Source of the DNA: CAZVRZ01 sp964629965
GTDB taxonomy: Bacteria; Chloroflexota; Anaerolineae; Anaerolineales; UBA4823
Length of the DNA stretch: 64,000 bases
NCBI GenBank assembly: GCA_964629965.1
Contig: CAZVRZ010000003.1
Span: 1 to 64,000 of the forward strand
Reading direction: 5' to 3'
Positions 8,548 to 17,235 of the stretch are shown here, in pieces. Positions within the stretch are counted from its first letter, which is position 1; each line of letters begins with the position of its first letter. Below the pieces are notes generated by a model. It had not been told where the DNA came from, did not search any database, and was given only the letters and a program-made list of their open reading frames with translations. The position numbers were made by a program, and so were the translations under genes.

Positions 8548-9810
8548 ATGAAAACACGTGCGGTTATTCTTGCTGGTGGAGAAGGAACCAGGCTGGGCAC
8601 ATTGACAGCGAAACGCACCAAGCCAGCCGTGCCTTTTGGGGGTAAATATCGCGTGATTGACTTTACGTTATCGAACTGCGTAAACTCGGGAATTTTCGAT
8701 GTCATGATCTTGGCGCAATACCGGCCTCATTCATTGATCGAGCACATCGGAGCAGGCGGCCCATGGGATCTGAACCGAGACTTTACCGGGGGTATCCGTA
8801 TCTATTCTCCTTACAAAGGCCGCGGCGCTTCAGATTGGTACCTGGGCACAGCAGATGCTGTCCAGCAAAACTTTCGCTTTATCAAAGAACGTGACCCAGA
8901 GTTGGTGCTCATTCTATCGGGCGATCACATTTATGAGATGAATTATGATGCCATGGCATCCTTTCATCTTGACCACCAAGCAGATTTAACGATGGCGACC
9001 ATTCGAGTGCCCCGCTCCGAAAGTTCACGCTTCGGTATTGTCGGCTATGGGGAAGATTACCGGGTAACATCTTTCATAGAAAAGCCCAAAGATCCTCCCT
9101 CTGATCTTGCCAACATGGGAGTTTATATGTTCAGCCTAAACGTGCTCGATCGCGCCCTATGGGAAGATCGCCAGAATGCCGGCTCATCGCATGACTTTGG
9201 CAAAGATATCTTGCCCCGACTCATCGCGGACGGCAAAAGGATTTTCGCCTTTCCATTCACCGGTTACTGGGTAGATGTAGGCACCGTGCTTTCTTACTGG
9301 CAAGCTCACATGGATCTCTTGGCTCCCCAACCTTCAATCGATCTCAATGATCGCTCCTGGGTCATCCACACCCGCACGGAAGAACGTCCCCCGGTCCGGA
9401 TTAGCCGCGGTGCCCAGGTTTTCGACAGCATGATCACCGATGGCTGCGTCCTGGAGAGCGGTTCTTTGATTGAGCGCAGCATCCTCTCGCCAGGAGTGCG
9501 TGTTGAAGCTGGCGCCGTCATCCGAGAATCGATCATCCTGACCGATAGTATCATCAAAGCTGGGGCTGTGGTGGAACACACGATCATGGATAAACGAGTC
9601 GTTGTCAGCGAGAATGCCCGGGTTGGGAAGATCCTGGAAAGCGGCGAGCCAAAGATCTGTATGATTGGCAAGAACAGCGTTATTCCAGCCGGCTATGCGA
9701 TCGAAGCTGGTGCAGTCATCGGCACCGACGTGATCGATGAAGATTACCCCTCCAACGTGGTGCGAGGAGAAGATTACATACAGACAAAAAGGTTAGCTTA
9801 TGAAATTTGA
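8548..9810 (+). CDS. glgC: Glucose-1-phosphate adenylyltransferase (ADP-glucose pyrophosphorylase)
   Basis: A 420-residue enzyme making ADP-glucose from glucose-1-phosphate and ATP, the committed step of bacterial glycogen synthesis. The nucleotide-binding loop (LAGGEGTRLGTLTAKRTKPA) is at the N-terminus. Further family motifs are HIGAGGPWDL, DWYLGTADAV, SGDHIYEMNY, FIEKP and YWVDVGTV, with a left-handed beta-helix of hexapeptide-like repeats from about 290. A clear AAAGGAGAT Shine-Dalgarno precedes the ATG. Its 3' end overlaps malQ by 11 bp, indicating translational coupling. Confidence 0.97.
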   Translation: MKTRAVILAGGEGTRLGTLTAKRTKPAVPFGGKYRVIDFTLSNCVNSGIFDVMILAQYRPHSLIEHIGAGGPWDLNRDFTGGIRIYSPYKGRGASDWYLGTADAVQQNFRFIKERDPELVLILSGDHIYEMNYDAMASFHLDHQADLTMATIRVPRSESSRFGIVGYGEDYRVTSFIEKPKDPPSDLANMGVYMFSLNVLDRALWEDRQNAGSSHDFGKDILPRLIADGKRIFAFPFTGYWVDVGTVLSYWQAHMDLLAPQPSIDLNDRSWVIHTRTEERPPVRISRGAQVFDSMITDGCVLESGSLIERSILSPGVRVEAGAVIRESIILTDSIIKAGAVVEHTIMDKRVVVSENARVGKILESGEPKICMIGKNSVIPAGYAIEAGAVIGTDVIDEDYPSNVVRGEDYIQTKRLAYEI

Positions 9811-11359
9811 GCGTTCATCAGGTATTCTTTTGCATCCAAGCAGCCTGCCCGGCCCTTATGGTATTGGCGATATTGGCCCCCAGGCTCATCGCTGGATCGA
9901 TTTCCTGGCAAAGACCCGCTGCAGCCTCTGGCAGGTGCTGCCATTAGGCCCAACCGGTTATGGCGATTCACCCTATCAATGTTTCTCCGCGTTCGCAGGA
10001 AACCCCTACCTCATCAGCCCAGAGGCCTTGATAACCCAGAATTTACTACTTGCGGAGGATCTGGCAGATCGCCCAAATTTACCCGCCGACCGGATCAATT
10101 ATGGATCGGTGATTTTTTGGAAATTAAAGGTTCTCAATCGGGCTTATTACCGCTTCAAGAGTCTGCAATCCTCTCATCTGCAAGAATCTTATGAACGCTT
10201 TAAATCAGATCACGCCGAATGGCTGAACGATTTCGCTTTATTCATGGCGCTAAAGGATGCTCATAATGGCAATCCCTGGACGATGTGGGAGGCGCCGCTG
10301 TGCAACCGCCAACCCGAAGCTTTGCAAGAAGCCAGGCAGGCTTACACAGAAGCCATCGACAAACACATCTTCCGGCAATTTGTCTTCTTCCAACAATGGG
10401 AAGCGTTGCATGCGCATGCCAAAGAGCAAGGCATTCAGATCATTGGCGATATTCCCATCTTTGTAGCCCATGACAGCTCAGACGTATGGGCCAATCCCGA
10501 ATTATTTTACCTTGATAAAAAGGGCAAACCAGCGGTGGTTGCGGGCGTTCCGCCAGACTATTTCTCAGCCACTGGACAAAGATGGGGCAATCCTCTCTAT
10601 CGTTGGAAGCTGCACAAAGAGCGCGGATATGATTGGTGGTTGAAGCGCTTCCGCTCGGTGCTCAGCCTGGTAGATATTGTCCGGCTGGATCATTTCCGTG
10701 GTTTTGCAGCCTACTGGGAAGTGCCTGGAGATGCCGAAACAGCAGTCAAGGGACGGTGGGTGACTGGCCCAGGGGCAGATCTTTTTGACGTAGTAAGCCG
10801 GGAACTGAGCGATCTGCCGATCATTGCCGAAGATCTGGGCGTGATCACGCCAGACGTGGTGGCACTGCGCGAACAATTTGGCCTGCCCGGAATGAAGATC
10901 TTCCAATTTGCTTTCGCGGAAGATGCAACAGACCCCTTCCTGCCCCATAACTATCCGCAGAACTGCGTGGTTTACACAGGGACTCACGATAATGACACTG
11001 CCAAGGGCTGGTATGATCGTATCAATGAGAAGGAAAAAGATTTCTACCGCCGCTACCTGGCCCGAGACGGCAGCGATGTTTCCTGGGATTTCATCCGAGC
11101 GGTTTGGGGCTCAGTCGCCGTTTATTCATTAGCTCCCCTGCAAGATTTTCTAAGCCTGGGCAACGAAGCGCGCATGAATTATCCAGGCAATCCCAGCGGT
11201 AACTGGCAATGGCGAGTAAAACCCGAAGCGATCAACGAGCCGCTGATCCACCGGATCATCGAGTTGAACTGGTTGTATCGGAGGGAAAACCCGCTGCAAA
11301 CGCCCAAGAAAGAAATAGACAAAGAGGAAAAGGCCAAGACAAGCTTGCCTGATAAATAA
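9800..11359 (+). CDS. malQ: 4-alpha-glucanotransferase (amylomaltase, GH77)
   Basis: A 519-residue GH77 disproportionating enzyme that moves maltodextrin segments between chains. The hallmark N-terminus GILLHPSSLPGPYGIGD is present. Catalytic regions are visible: VRLDHFRGF (nucleophile Asp), IIAEDLG (acid/base Glu) and YTGTHDNDT (transition-state Asp). The final 25 residues are Lys/Glu-rich and look dispensable. The gene overlaps glgC by 11 bp, so synthesis and remodelling of glucan are probably coordinated. Confidence 0.95.
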   Translation: MKFERSSGILLHPSSLPGPYGIGDIGPQAHRWIDFLAKTRCSLWQVLPLGPTGYGDSPYQCFSAFAGNPYLISPEALITQNLLLAEDLADRPNLPADRINYGSVIFWKLKVLNRAYYRFKSLQSSHLQESYERFKSDHAEWLNDFALFMALKDAHNGNPWTMWEAPLCNRQPEALQEARQAYTEAIDKHIFRQFVFFQQWEALHAHAKEQGIQIIGDIPIFVAHDSSDVWANPELFYLDKKGKPAVVAGVPPDYFSATGQRWGNPLYRWKLHKERGYDWWLKRFRSVLSLVDIVRLDHFRGFAAYWEVPGDAETAVKGRWVTGPGADLFDVVSRELSDLPIIAEDLGVITPDVVALREQFGLPGMKIFQFAFAEDATDPFLPHNYPQNCVVYTGTHDNDTAKGWYDRINEKEKDFYRRYLARDGSDVSWDFIRAVWGSVAVYSLAPLQDFLSLGNEARMNYPGNPSGNWQWRVKPEAINEPLIHRIIELNWLYRRENPLQTPKKEIDKEEKAKTSLPDK

Positions 11360-11382
11360 GCGCAAATAATCAATCTTTGCAC

Positions 11383-11418
11383 AGAGCGTCCAGGATGATC
11401 TTATATCCCGGACGCTCT
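11383..11418. terminator. Hairpin between convergent malQ and lipoprotein genes
   Basis: A 9-bp perfect stem (AGAGCGTCC at 11383-11391 with GGACGCTCT at 11410-11418) lies between two convergent stop codons. The tail is AT-rich but lacks a long U-run. It can serve both strands. Confidence 0.65.
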
Positions 11419-11423
11419 ATTGA

Positions 11424-12413
11424 TTAAGGACGTGGATTAAGCACCAGGTCAATCCAGGTCATCGGATTTGCCAGGTATCTCCTGGGTGCAATGGAAGCCA
11501 TCGTTTGCTGGACAGCCTCTCCATCCTTGTCATTATCCGAAAAGGATACGCCAAACCCAAAGTGTGTTCCTGCCTGAGGTATCGTTTCAAACACACTCCA
11601 GGGAATCGCTGCTTCGACTTGATAACCATGATCTACCTCGCTCGCAGCTATTTTGACGTCACTTCGCGAACCTTCCAAGGTACGAGGGAACCATAGATAC
11701 GCCTCGGGGGATTTGCCCAAACCCTGGTAACCAGGAGAAATACCAAGTTGGAAATCATCGGGGCTGAGCTTATCTACATAAAAATCACCTGCCAGATTGG
11801 TATCCAATAAGATCTCTAACCCATCTCCCTTGAATAGATTGGCTTTGGTGGCATTTTGTTCGTAATCCTCATCTGTGACACTGGCAGCGAGATAAAGGTA
11901 TTGCGTATCCCACCCCACCATCACATATCCAGACAGATCGGTTTTGCCATCCCACGCGGATGCACCATACACGATGTTATCCACCGCATAGGCATACAGA
12001 TTCCATTCGCTAAAATTCCCATCGATCGTGGGAGGGTTAGTCACATAAGCTGCCGCCACGCTGCCGTCTGGACGAACCAGGGCAGGTGCCACAGTAGGGG
12101 GAATCTGGGTTGCAGTCAGCGTTGCAGTCGCCGCGGGTGTACCGGTGGGCTCAGAGGTCTGGGTAGGCAAAGAGACCGGCGTATTCGTTGCGGCAGCGGG
12201 AGTTTCGGTATATGCCAGGGGAGTAGCGCTGGGCATTGGCAGCGGCGGTAAAGGTGTGTCTGGAGTTACTTGCAGAACTGAGTAAATTGCCGTAAGCGTC
12301 AAGTCAGGCGTTGGAAAGACAAAAGGCGTTGGCTCAGCAATGAATGGTAACCCACAAGCCAAAATACCGGCAGCCAATGCCGAAAGAATAATGGTCGATC
12401 TTAATCTCTTCAT
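11424..12413 (-). CDS. Lipoprotein with Thr/Pro linker and CBM9-like carbohydrate-binding domain
   Basis: A 329-residue exported lipoprotein. The signal peptide ends in the lipobox ILAC (Cys near residue 20). A Thr/Pro/Ala-rich linker runs from about 45 to 120. The C-terminal part (IDGNFSEWN, MVGWDTQYLYLAASVTDEDY, FKGDGLEILLDTN) is typical of family 9 carbohydrate-binding-like domains. No catalytic domain is present, so it probably binds sugar at the cell surface. ATG 12413 was chosen because GGAGGA lies 7 bases upstream and the signal peptide follows at once; the reading frame is open 39 bases further up. Its promoter region resembles that of the GH57 gene. Confidence 0.82.
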   Translation of the reverse strand: MKRLRSTIILSALAAGILACGLPFIAEPTPFVFPTPDLTLTAIYSVLQVTPDTPLPPLPMPSATPLAYTETPAAATNTPVSLPTQTSEPTGTPAATATLTATQIPPTVAPALVRPDGSVAAAYVTNPPTIDGNFSEWNLYAYAVDNIVYGASAWDGKTDLSGYVMVGWDTQYLYLAASVTDEDYEQNATKANLFKGDGLEILLDTNLAGDFYVDKLSPDDFQLGISPGYQGLGKSPEAYLWFPRTLEGSRSDVKIAASEVDHGYQVEAAIPWSVFETIPQAGTHFGFGVSFSDNDKDGEAVQQTMASIAPRRYLANPMTWIDLVLNPRP

Positions 12414-12444
12414 ACTGGTTTCCTCCATTTCAATTATAAGTGGA

Positions 12445-12499
12445 ATCAACAAACCGCTATAAGTCTTTTCAACAAATTCACAGCAATCATAGCAGTTTG
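12445..12499 (-). promoter_or_regulatory. Upstream element of the CBM9-like lipoprotein gene, partner of 6611-6666
   Basis: This is the second copy of the shared element, including AACAAATTCACA and CAAACCGCTATAAG. The orientation and distance to the start codon match the GH57 copy, which argues for function rather than chance. Confidence 0.6.
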
Positions 12500-12630
12500 A
12501 AACAACTTGTCATGAATACAGATAAATTCGTTGTGTATTTGCGCTAAAAAACGGTATAATTTCGCAGGTTCTAGGAAATCTATCGAGCGACCTGAGCGAT
12601 GGTAGCAATGAACAGACACCAGGAAACAAT

Positions 12631-13317
12631 ATGAATAAATTCACCTACGACCACCCCAGGCCTGCCGTCAGTGTAGATATTGTGGTATTTACCCTGCGAG
12701 AAGGCAGCTTGCATATTTTGTTGATCCAACGTGGCGAAGATCCCTATAAGATGAAATGGGCGCTGCCTGGAGGCTTTGTACTGCTGGATGAGTCTCTTGA
12801 AAACGCCGCTAATCGCAAGCTGGATGATGAAACCGGTATCAGTGGTGTTTATCTGGAACAGTTATACACTTATGGCGAGCCCGAACGCGATCCACGCGGG
12901 CGCGTGATCACCGTGGCTTATTTTGCCTTGATACCTTCCGATCGCCCTATCCGCACGGAAGGAAGAGATGATGTTTCTTCCGCTGCATGGTTCCCGATCA
13001 ATTCCATACCTGCGTTGGCATTCGATCACAACGAGATCATAGAATACGCGCTGCGCAGGCTGCGCTATAAGTTGGAATATTCTGCTGTCGGCTTTGAACT
13101 GCTGCCAGGAGAATTCACGCTGACCGAGCTGCAGTCCACCTACGAAATTATCCTGGGAGAGAAACTGGATAAGCGCAACTTCCGGCGGCGTATGCTGGAA
13201 GCCAATATCATCGAGGCGACGGAGAATAAGCGAACCGGAGACGGACGCCCTGCCCGCTTATATCGCTACCGTCCAGACGCGGTTGCCGAAGTCAAGGCCC
13301 GCCGATTGTTCCCGTAG
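12631..13317 (+). CDS. Nudix-domain winged-helix transcriptional regulator (NrtR-like)
   Basis: A 228-residue two-domain protein. The N-terminal Nudix fold (about 1-145) has a degenerate Nudix box near 46-69: the expected RE and EE pairs read RK and DD. The C-terminal part from about 150 (FTLTELQSTYEIILGE, LDKRNFRRRMLEANII) is a winged helix like that of NrtR regulators. In that family the Nudix domain binds a ligand such as ADP-ribose and the helix binds DNA; some members control NAD or pentose genes. No NAD or pentose genes are adjacent, so the regulon is unknown. AGGAAA precedes the ATG. A strong terminator follows. Confidence 0.85.
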   Translation: MNKFTYDHPRPAVSVDIVVFTLREGSLHILLIQRGEDPYKMKWALPGGFVLLDESLENAANRKLDDETGISGVYLEQLYTYGEPERDPRGRVITVAYFALIPSDRPIRTEGRDDVSSAAWFPINSIPALAFDHNEIIEYALRRLRYKLEYSAVGFELLPGEFTLTELQSTYEIILGEKLDKRNFRRRMLEANIIEATENKRTGDGRPARLYRYRPDAVAEVKARRLFP

Positions 13318-13336
13318 CGCTTCCAGGCGCTGAATC

Positions 13337-13380
13337 AAAATGGATCATCTTGCCTTCGCGCCAGATGATCCATTTTCTTT
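13337..13380 (+). terminator. Rho-independent terminator of the Nudix regulator gene
   Basis: A 14-bp perfect stem (AAAATGGATCATCT at 13337-13350 with AGATGATCCATTTT at 13362-13375) is followed by CTTT. It starts 19 bases past the stop codon. Confidence 0.9.
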
Positions 13381-13409
13381 TAGAACGCCACCATGATGGC
13401 GGCTGATAT

Positions 13410-13582
13410 AAAAACCCCACCGTGCCGTGTGCCGCAAAGTTCTGAACCTGCCTTCGCAGGTGGACCCCTCCTGGAGCACTTCGCCTTGGCTCTAGCCTAT
13501 CGCGTCGCACTCGTAAGATTGAGATCCATTAAGTGAGTGTTGGCTCAGAACCGGTATGGCAGCAACACCTGCACAGCAGGGT
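13410..13582 (-). ncRNA. ssrS: Structured small RNA downstream of aspS, probable 6S RNA
   Basis: About 173 nt on the minus strand. A TATAAA box at 13589-13594 would start transcription near 13582. The ends pair in a long closing stem (CCCTGCTGTGC with GCACGGTGGGG, then GTGT-GCTGC with GCGGCACAC). An inner 8-bp helix (GGTTCTGA with TCAGAACT) follows, then a junction with hairpins such as ACCTGC-GAAG-GCAGGT. The closing stem runs into five U residues, a terminator-like end. Length, the CTGAGCC motif, the single long rod and the place next to aspS (in B. subtilis the 6S-1 gene lies beside aspS, from memory) suggest 6S RNA, which binds RNA polymerase. Not proven. Confidence 0.6.
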
Positions 13583-13640
13583 AGCCATTTTATACCACAA
13601 AAGAGGCCGGCTGAGTAGGTAAATATTAGACTTGGAAAGG

Positions 13641-15407
13641 TCAAATATCCAGCTTAATGTGCAATTCCTTAAGCTGCTTCGGTTCGACCGGCGAGGGAGC
13701 ATCTCCCATCAGATCACGAGCAGCCTGGTTCTTTGGAAAAGCGATCACCTCACGGATGTTCGACTCATCTGCCAACAGCATACACAACCGGTCGATGCCT
13801 GGCGCAATCCCACCATGCGGCGGCGTTCCATATTCAAATGCCTCCAGCATGTGACCGAACCGCTCTTGCGCGACATCCGCATCCAATCCGATCAACTTAA
13901 ACACCTTCTCCTGCAAACTGCGATCATGGATCCGGATCGAGCCGCCCGCCACTTCGTAGTTGTTCAATACCATATCATACTGCTGTCCGCGCGCCTTGCC
14001 GGGGTCAACATCCAACAAGGAGATGTCTTCTAGCATCGGAGAGGTGAACAGGTGGTGGGAAGGATCCCAGCGTTGTTCCTCTTCGCTCCAGTTGACAAAG
14101 GGAAAGTCGATCACCCAGCAAAAGGCCAGCACGTTCGGGTCGGCTAATTGCAAGCGCTGGCCCAGGTACACGCGCAGGCGGCCCAGGGATTCGAAAACCA
14201 CAGCGGGTTTATCCGCAACAAACAAAAGCAGATCGCCCGGTTTCGCCTCAAAACGATCCAGTATGGTTTGCAAGACGGCAGGCGGCAGGAAACGAGCAAA
14301 CGAAGAACGCTGCTCGCCTTCGGGAGTTATGGCCAGGTAAGCCAGTCCTTTGGCGCCAAACTGTTTCACATATTCAATCAGTTCATCGATCTGTTTACGA
14401 CTGTAGTTGCCCAGGCCAGTTGCATTGATGCCGCGCACATGACCACCGTTGGCAGCCACCGATTGGAATACTTGAAAACCGCTATCCGGCGCCAGGTCGG
14501 TAATATTTTTCAATTCCAGGCCAAAGCGAATATCCGGGTTATCTTTGCCAAACCGCTCCAAGGCATCTTTACACAGAAAACGCGGCCAGGGGCTGGAGAA
14601 CAGGCGTTTGTGCGGCGTCACCTCTGCCACCAGCGCGGTGAACATATTTTCTACCAATTGCATGACATCTTCACGCTCAACGAAGGACATCTCCAGATCA
14701 AGCTGGGTGAATTCAGGCTGGCGGTCGCCACGCTGATCCTCGTCACGGAAACAACGAGCAATCTGAAAATAACGCTCGATACCAGCCACCATCAACATTT
14801 GCTTGAGCTGCTGTGGAGACTGGGGCAAAGCATAGAACTCTCCCGGGTGAACACGCGAAGGCACCAGATAATCACGTGCGCCCTCCGGAGTGGTTTTGAA
14901 CAAGATCGGCGTTTCTACTTCAATAAAACCTTGCGCCGAAAGGTAATCGCGAATGAACTTGACGATCCGGTGGCGCAGCTCCAGGTTACGGCGCATACGC
15001 TCGTGACGCAAGTCGAGATAGCGGTAATGAAGGCGCATCTGCTCATCAACTTCTTCTTCCTTGTTGATCGCAAAAGGAGGAGTCTTGGCCTGGTTGAGAG
15101 TGCGCACCTGTTGGATCTCCACTTCGATTTCACCGGTGGGCAGGTTCGGATTTTCCATCCCTGCCGGGCGCTGACGCACAATGCCCGTTAACTGCATAAC
15201 CCATTCCACCCGCACCTCTTCCATTGCCTGGTGGGCTGCCGGCGAGGCCTCGGGGTTGGTGACAACCTGCACAACGCCAAAGCGATCGCGCAAATCCACA
15301 AAGGTAACACCGCCATGATCTCTGCGCCGGTGCACCCAGCCAGCCACCGTGACCGTTTTGCCAACATGCTCTTTTCTTAATTCTCCACAGGTATGTGTCT
15401 TATACAT
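13641..15407 (-). CDS. aspS: Aspartyl-tRNA synthetase
   Basis: A 588-residue class II synthetase charging tRNA-Asp (or Asp/Asn if non-discriminating). The N-terminal OB-fold anticodon-binding domain (VAGWVHRRRDHGGVTFVDLR) is followed by motif 2 (FRDEDQRGDRQPEFTQLD), the bacterial GAD insertion, and motif 3 (GIAPGIDRL) near the end. I chose ATG 15407 because GGAGGAGA lies just before it; the in-frame TTG 12 bases upstream is part of that ribosome site. The mRNA leader contains an apparent attenuator. A probable 6S RNA gene lies downstream on the same strand. Confidence 0.97.
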   Translation of the reverse strand: MYKTHTCGELRKEHVGKTVTVAGWVHRRRDHGGVTFVDLRDRFGVVQVVTNPEASPAAHQAMEEVRVEWVMQLTGIVRQRPAGMENPNLPTGEIEVEIQQVRTLNQAKTPPFAINKEEEVDEQMRLHYRYLDLRHERMRRNLELRHRIVKFIRDYLSAQGFIEVETPILFKTTPEGARDYLVPSRVHPGEFYALPQSPQQLKQMLMVAGIERYFQIARCFRDEDQRGDRQPEFTQLDLEMSFVEREDVMQLVENMFTALVAEVTPHKRLFSSPWPRFLCKDALERFGKDNPDIRFGLELKNITDLAPDSGFQVFQSVAANGGHVRGINATGLGNYSRKQIDELIEYVKQFGAKGLAYLAITPEGEQRSSFARFLPPAVLQTILDRFEAKPGDLLLFVADKPAVVFESLGRLRVYLGQRLQLADPNVLAFCWVIDFPFVNWSEEEQRWDPSHHLFTSPMLEDISLLDVDPGKARGQQYDMVLNNYEVAGGSIRIHDRSLQEKVFKLIGLDADVAQERFGHMLEAFEYGTPPHGGIAPGIDRLCMLLADESNIREVIAFPKNQAARDLMGDAPSPVEPKQLKELHIKLDI

Positions 15408-15420
15408 ATTCTCCTCCAAG

Positions 15421-15454
15421 AAAATAAAACGCCCTCCGCTAGTAGCGTCGGGCG
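15421..15454 (-). terminator. Intrinsic terminator in the aspS leader
   Basis: The stem CGCCC/GGGCG with an inner CGCT/AGCG helix (15430-15454) is followed by TTTTATTTT (15421-15429). The U-run ends next to the aspS ribosome site, so this terminator lies between the leader promoter and the coding region. Confidence 0.8.
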
Positions 15455-15600
15455 AGGTACTCAGGATATTTGGGGCTAAGCTTCAGGCGCAGCCCAACCT
15501 CCCGCCCGGCACAGGTCTGGCGAATTGTTCACATTATTGGGAACACAGAAAGTTGAATTGCAACACATTTTTACATGCCTCTCACTTGCCCGGCATTATA
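15421..15600 (-). promoter_or_regulatory. aspS leader: promoter -10 box and antiterminator/terminator switch
   Basis: A TATAAT box (15595-15600, minus strand) would start a leader near 15588, about 180 nt before aspS; its -35 is weak. In the RNA, CGGGCGGGAGG (15498-15508) can pair with CCTCGCCCG (15449-15457), looping out a GGGCT/AGCCC hairpin. The second strand overlaps the 5' arm of the terminator at 15430-15454, so the two structures exclude each other. That is the logic of a transcription attenuator. I do not see the T-box consensus (AGGGTGGNACCGCG), so the sensed signal is unknown. Confidence 0.6.
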
Positions 15601-15692
15601 GCACGAGCATGGGGAGTTTGGGAAGATACGAAATAGTTTATGGGTTCTGAATTTCCACCCATGGCTAGCTGCCAATCAGCAGGTTCAATATT

Positions 15693-17216
15693 CTACGGGC
15701 AAGCTTTTAGAGAAACTTCATCAACGTACATGCCGGTCGTTCCACTGAGCCCATCATTATACACGCCAAACAATAATCGGATAGTCCGGCCGCGTAAATT
15801 TGTCAGGTCGAAATGGTAGCCATTCCACCGGCCATCGTTGCTTTTCTCCCACACCAGGCGGTTCAGCTCATTGCCGCCAGTATCATAGATGATCACGTAT
15901 TGGGCATCCCAGGTCTGCTGCATGTAGGGCGAGATCAAGCCAAGGAACTTGCCTGCCAGGGTATCGCTGCTTAAGGGGTGCAGGGAGAATTGTAGATCGA
16001 CGCTGCTACGATCAGCAGGGATTTCCACATATTGATAAACTGAAGAATAGCAAAGCTGGCCGGCCCCGCCGATGATACCTACCCGGGCCGAATAAGAGCC
16101 GGCTAAAGATTGAGAAGTTGAGTAGGCTGCTGTACATACCGTAGCCGGAAACGTCCAGTCAGTGTTGCTCTCAAAGCCACCATTGCGGATCAATTCAGAA
16201 CAAACGGGTTTAGTGGGCGTTGGGGTGACAGTGGGTGTCATCGTGACAGTGGATGTGCGCGTCGCCGTAGGTGTTAGCGTCTCGGAAGGCGTGGCGGTAG
16301 GGGTGGAGGTACCTGTCGAGGTGGGTGTCAGAGTCACAGTAGGCGTAGTTGTACCGGTTAGCGTAGCCGTACCCGTTTGGGTCGCCGTGGGTGTTGTGGT
16401 TGGGCTCGGCGATGTTGTTGAAGTGGGTGTTGGCGTATATGTGCTGGTAGGGCCTGTCGGGGTTGGGGTGGCCGTCAAGATGGGCATCGTTGTGGGTGTG
16501 GCAGTAGGGGTGGGCGTATGAGTCTCGATTGATGTGTGGTTTTGGGTTGGAGAGGCGGTGGGAGTGGCAGTCAAAACAGTCACATCCAATTGCTTGATCA
16601 CCATCGGAATATAGGCCGGCACGGTGGGGCGAGGAGTACCTTGAATTAAAACCGATCCGTTTGTGGCGCTGCCGGCAATGCTAAAGCCCGCTACAGAGCC
16701 AAAAGATGGGCGTGGTGTCGCTGAAAAATTTACGAACGCCAAACTTTCCCATGGGGTATTCGCTACTTCAAAGGTTATTTCCAACATTACACCGCTGCTG
16801 ATACTTGCCAGGGGCGGCGAAAAATCTGCAATCACAACATCCAGCTCTCCATCCACATCTCCCGGATCGAAGCTCACCTGTGTAGAGAACATGGCAGGTG
16901 TCAGCACCTTCACCCGATCTGGCCAACCATCATCGTTTGCATCGATTGGATTGAAAGTCAAGAGATATTGGTTGTAATCGAGCGAAAAAACAACACTGGC
17001 GATGGAATCGCCGCCTGCCGAAAAGGCAACAGGCACAGTCACCAGGCCGCCAGGCTGCGCCGGTATATTCGCGGAGATAGTTACGCCGGGTGCGTCGGGC
17101 GCAGATACAGCCGCAACTGCCGCCAGCAAGTGTCCGCCGCTCCAGAATTCAATAAGGCCGATGGCCCCTAGAAAAAGGGCAAACGCCAGGCTTAGACTTG
17201 TTCTTTTTTTCGGCAT
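15693..17216 (-). CDS. Secreted cohesin-domain protein with Thr/Pro linker and C-terminal beta-sandwich
   Basis: A 507-residue exported protein. Residues 1-40 are a signal peptide with a long hydrophobic core. A cohesin domain follows at about 45-195 (VTVPVAFSAGGDSIASVVFSLDYN, DVVIADFSPP). Residues about 215-340 are a TPTxTPT-type low-complexity linker, probably glycosylated and extended. The C-terminal domain (LIRNGGFESNTDW, YVDEVSLKACP) resembles galactose-binding-like beta-sandwich modules and may bind carbohydrate. It lies downstream of another cohesin protein in the same direction, 100 bp away. No dockerin-bearing enzyme is seen in the window. Confidence 0.82.
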   Translation of the reverse strand: MPKKRTSLSLAFALFLGAIGLIEFWSGGHLLAAVAAVSAPDAPGVTISANIPAQPGGLVTVPVAFSAGGDSIASVVFSLDYNQYLLTFNPIDANDDGWPDRVKVLTPAMFSTQVSFDPGDVDGELDVVIADFSPPLASISSGVMLEITFEVANTPWESLAFVNFSATPRPSFGSVAGFSIAGSATNGSVLIQGTPRPTVPAYIPMVIKQLDVTVLTATPTASPTQNHTSIETHTPTPTATPTTMPILTATPTPTGPTSTYTPTPTSTTSPSPTTTPTATQTGTATLTGTTTPTVTLTPTSTGTSTPTATPSETLTPTATRTSTVTMTPTVTPTPTKPVCSELIRNGGFESNTDWTFPATVCTAAYSTSQSLAGSYSARVGIIGGAGQLCYSSVYQYVEIPADRSSVDLQFSLHPLSSDTLAGKFLGLISPYMQQTWDAQYVIIYDTGGNELNRLVWEKSNDGRWNGYHFDLTNLRGRTIRLLFGVYNDGLSGTTGMYVDEVSLKACP

Positions 17217-17235
17217 GAAAGGAAATCACACGGTT

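Noticed and set aside
13410..13582. Signal recognition particle RNA or tmRNA
   Set aside because: The GGAAGGAAGCAG loop of SRP RNA and the tRNA-like ends of tmRNA are absent.
14148..15191. 347-codon open frame on the plus strand opposite aspS
   Set aside because: It lies wholly antisense to a certain aspS gene, its product lacks any domain signature, and no ribosome site precedes it.
15421..15600. T-box riboswitch upstream of aspS
   Set aside because: The invariant AGGGTGGNACCGCG antiterminator core is not present, so I call only a generic attenuator.
16162..16521. Val/Gly-repeat open frame on the plus strand
   Set aside because: It is the antisense reading of the Thr/Pro linker of the cohesin protein; the repeats come from the linker codons.
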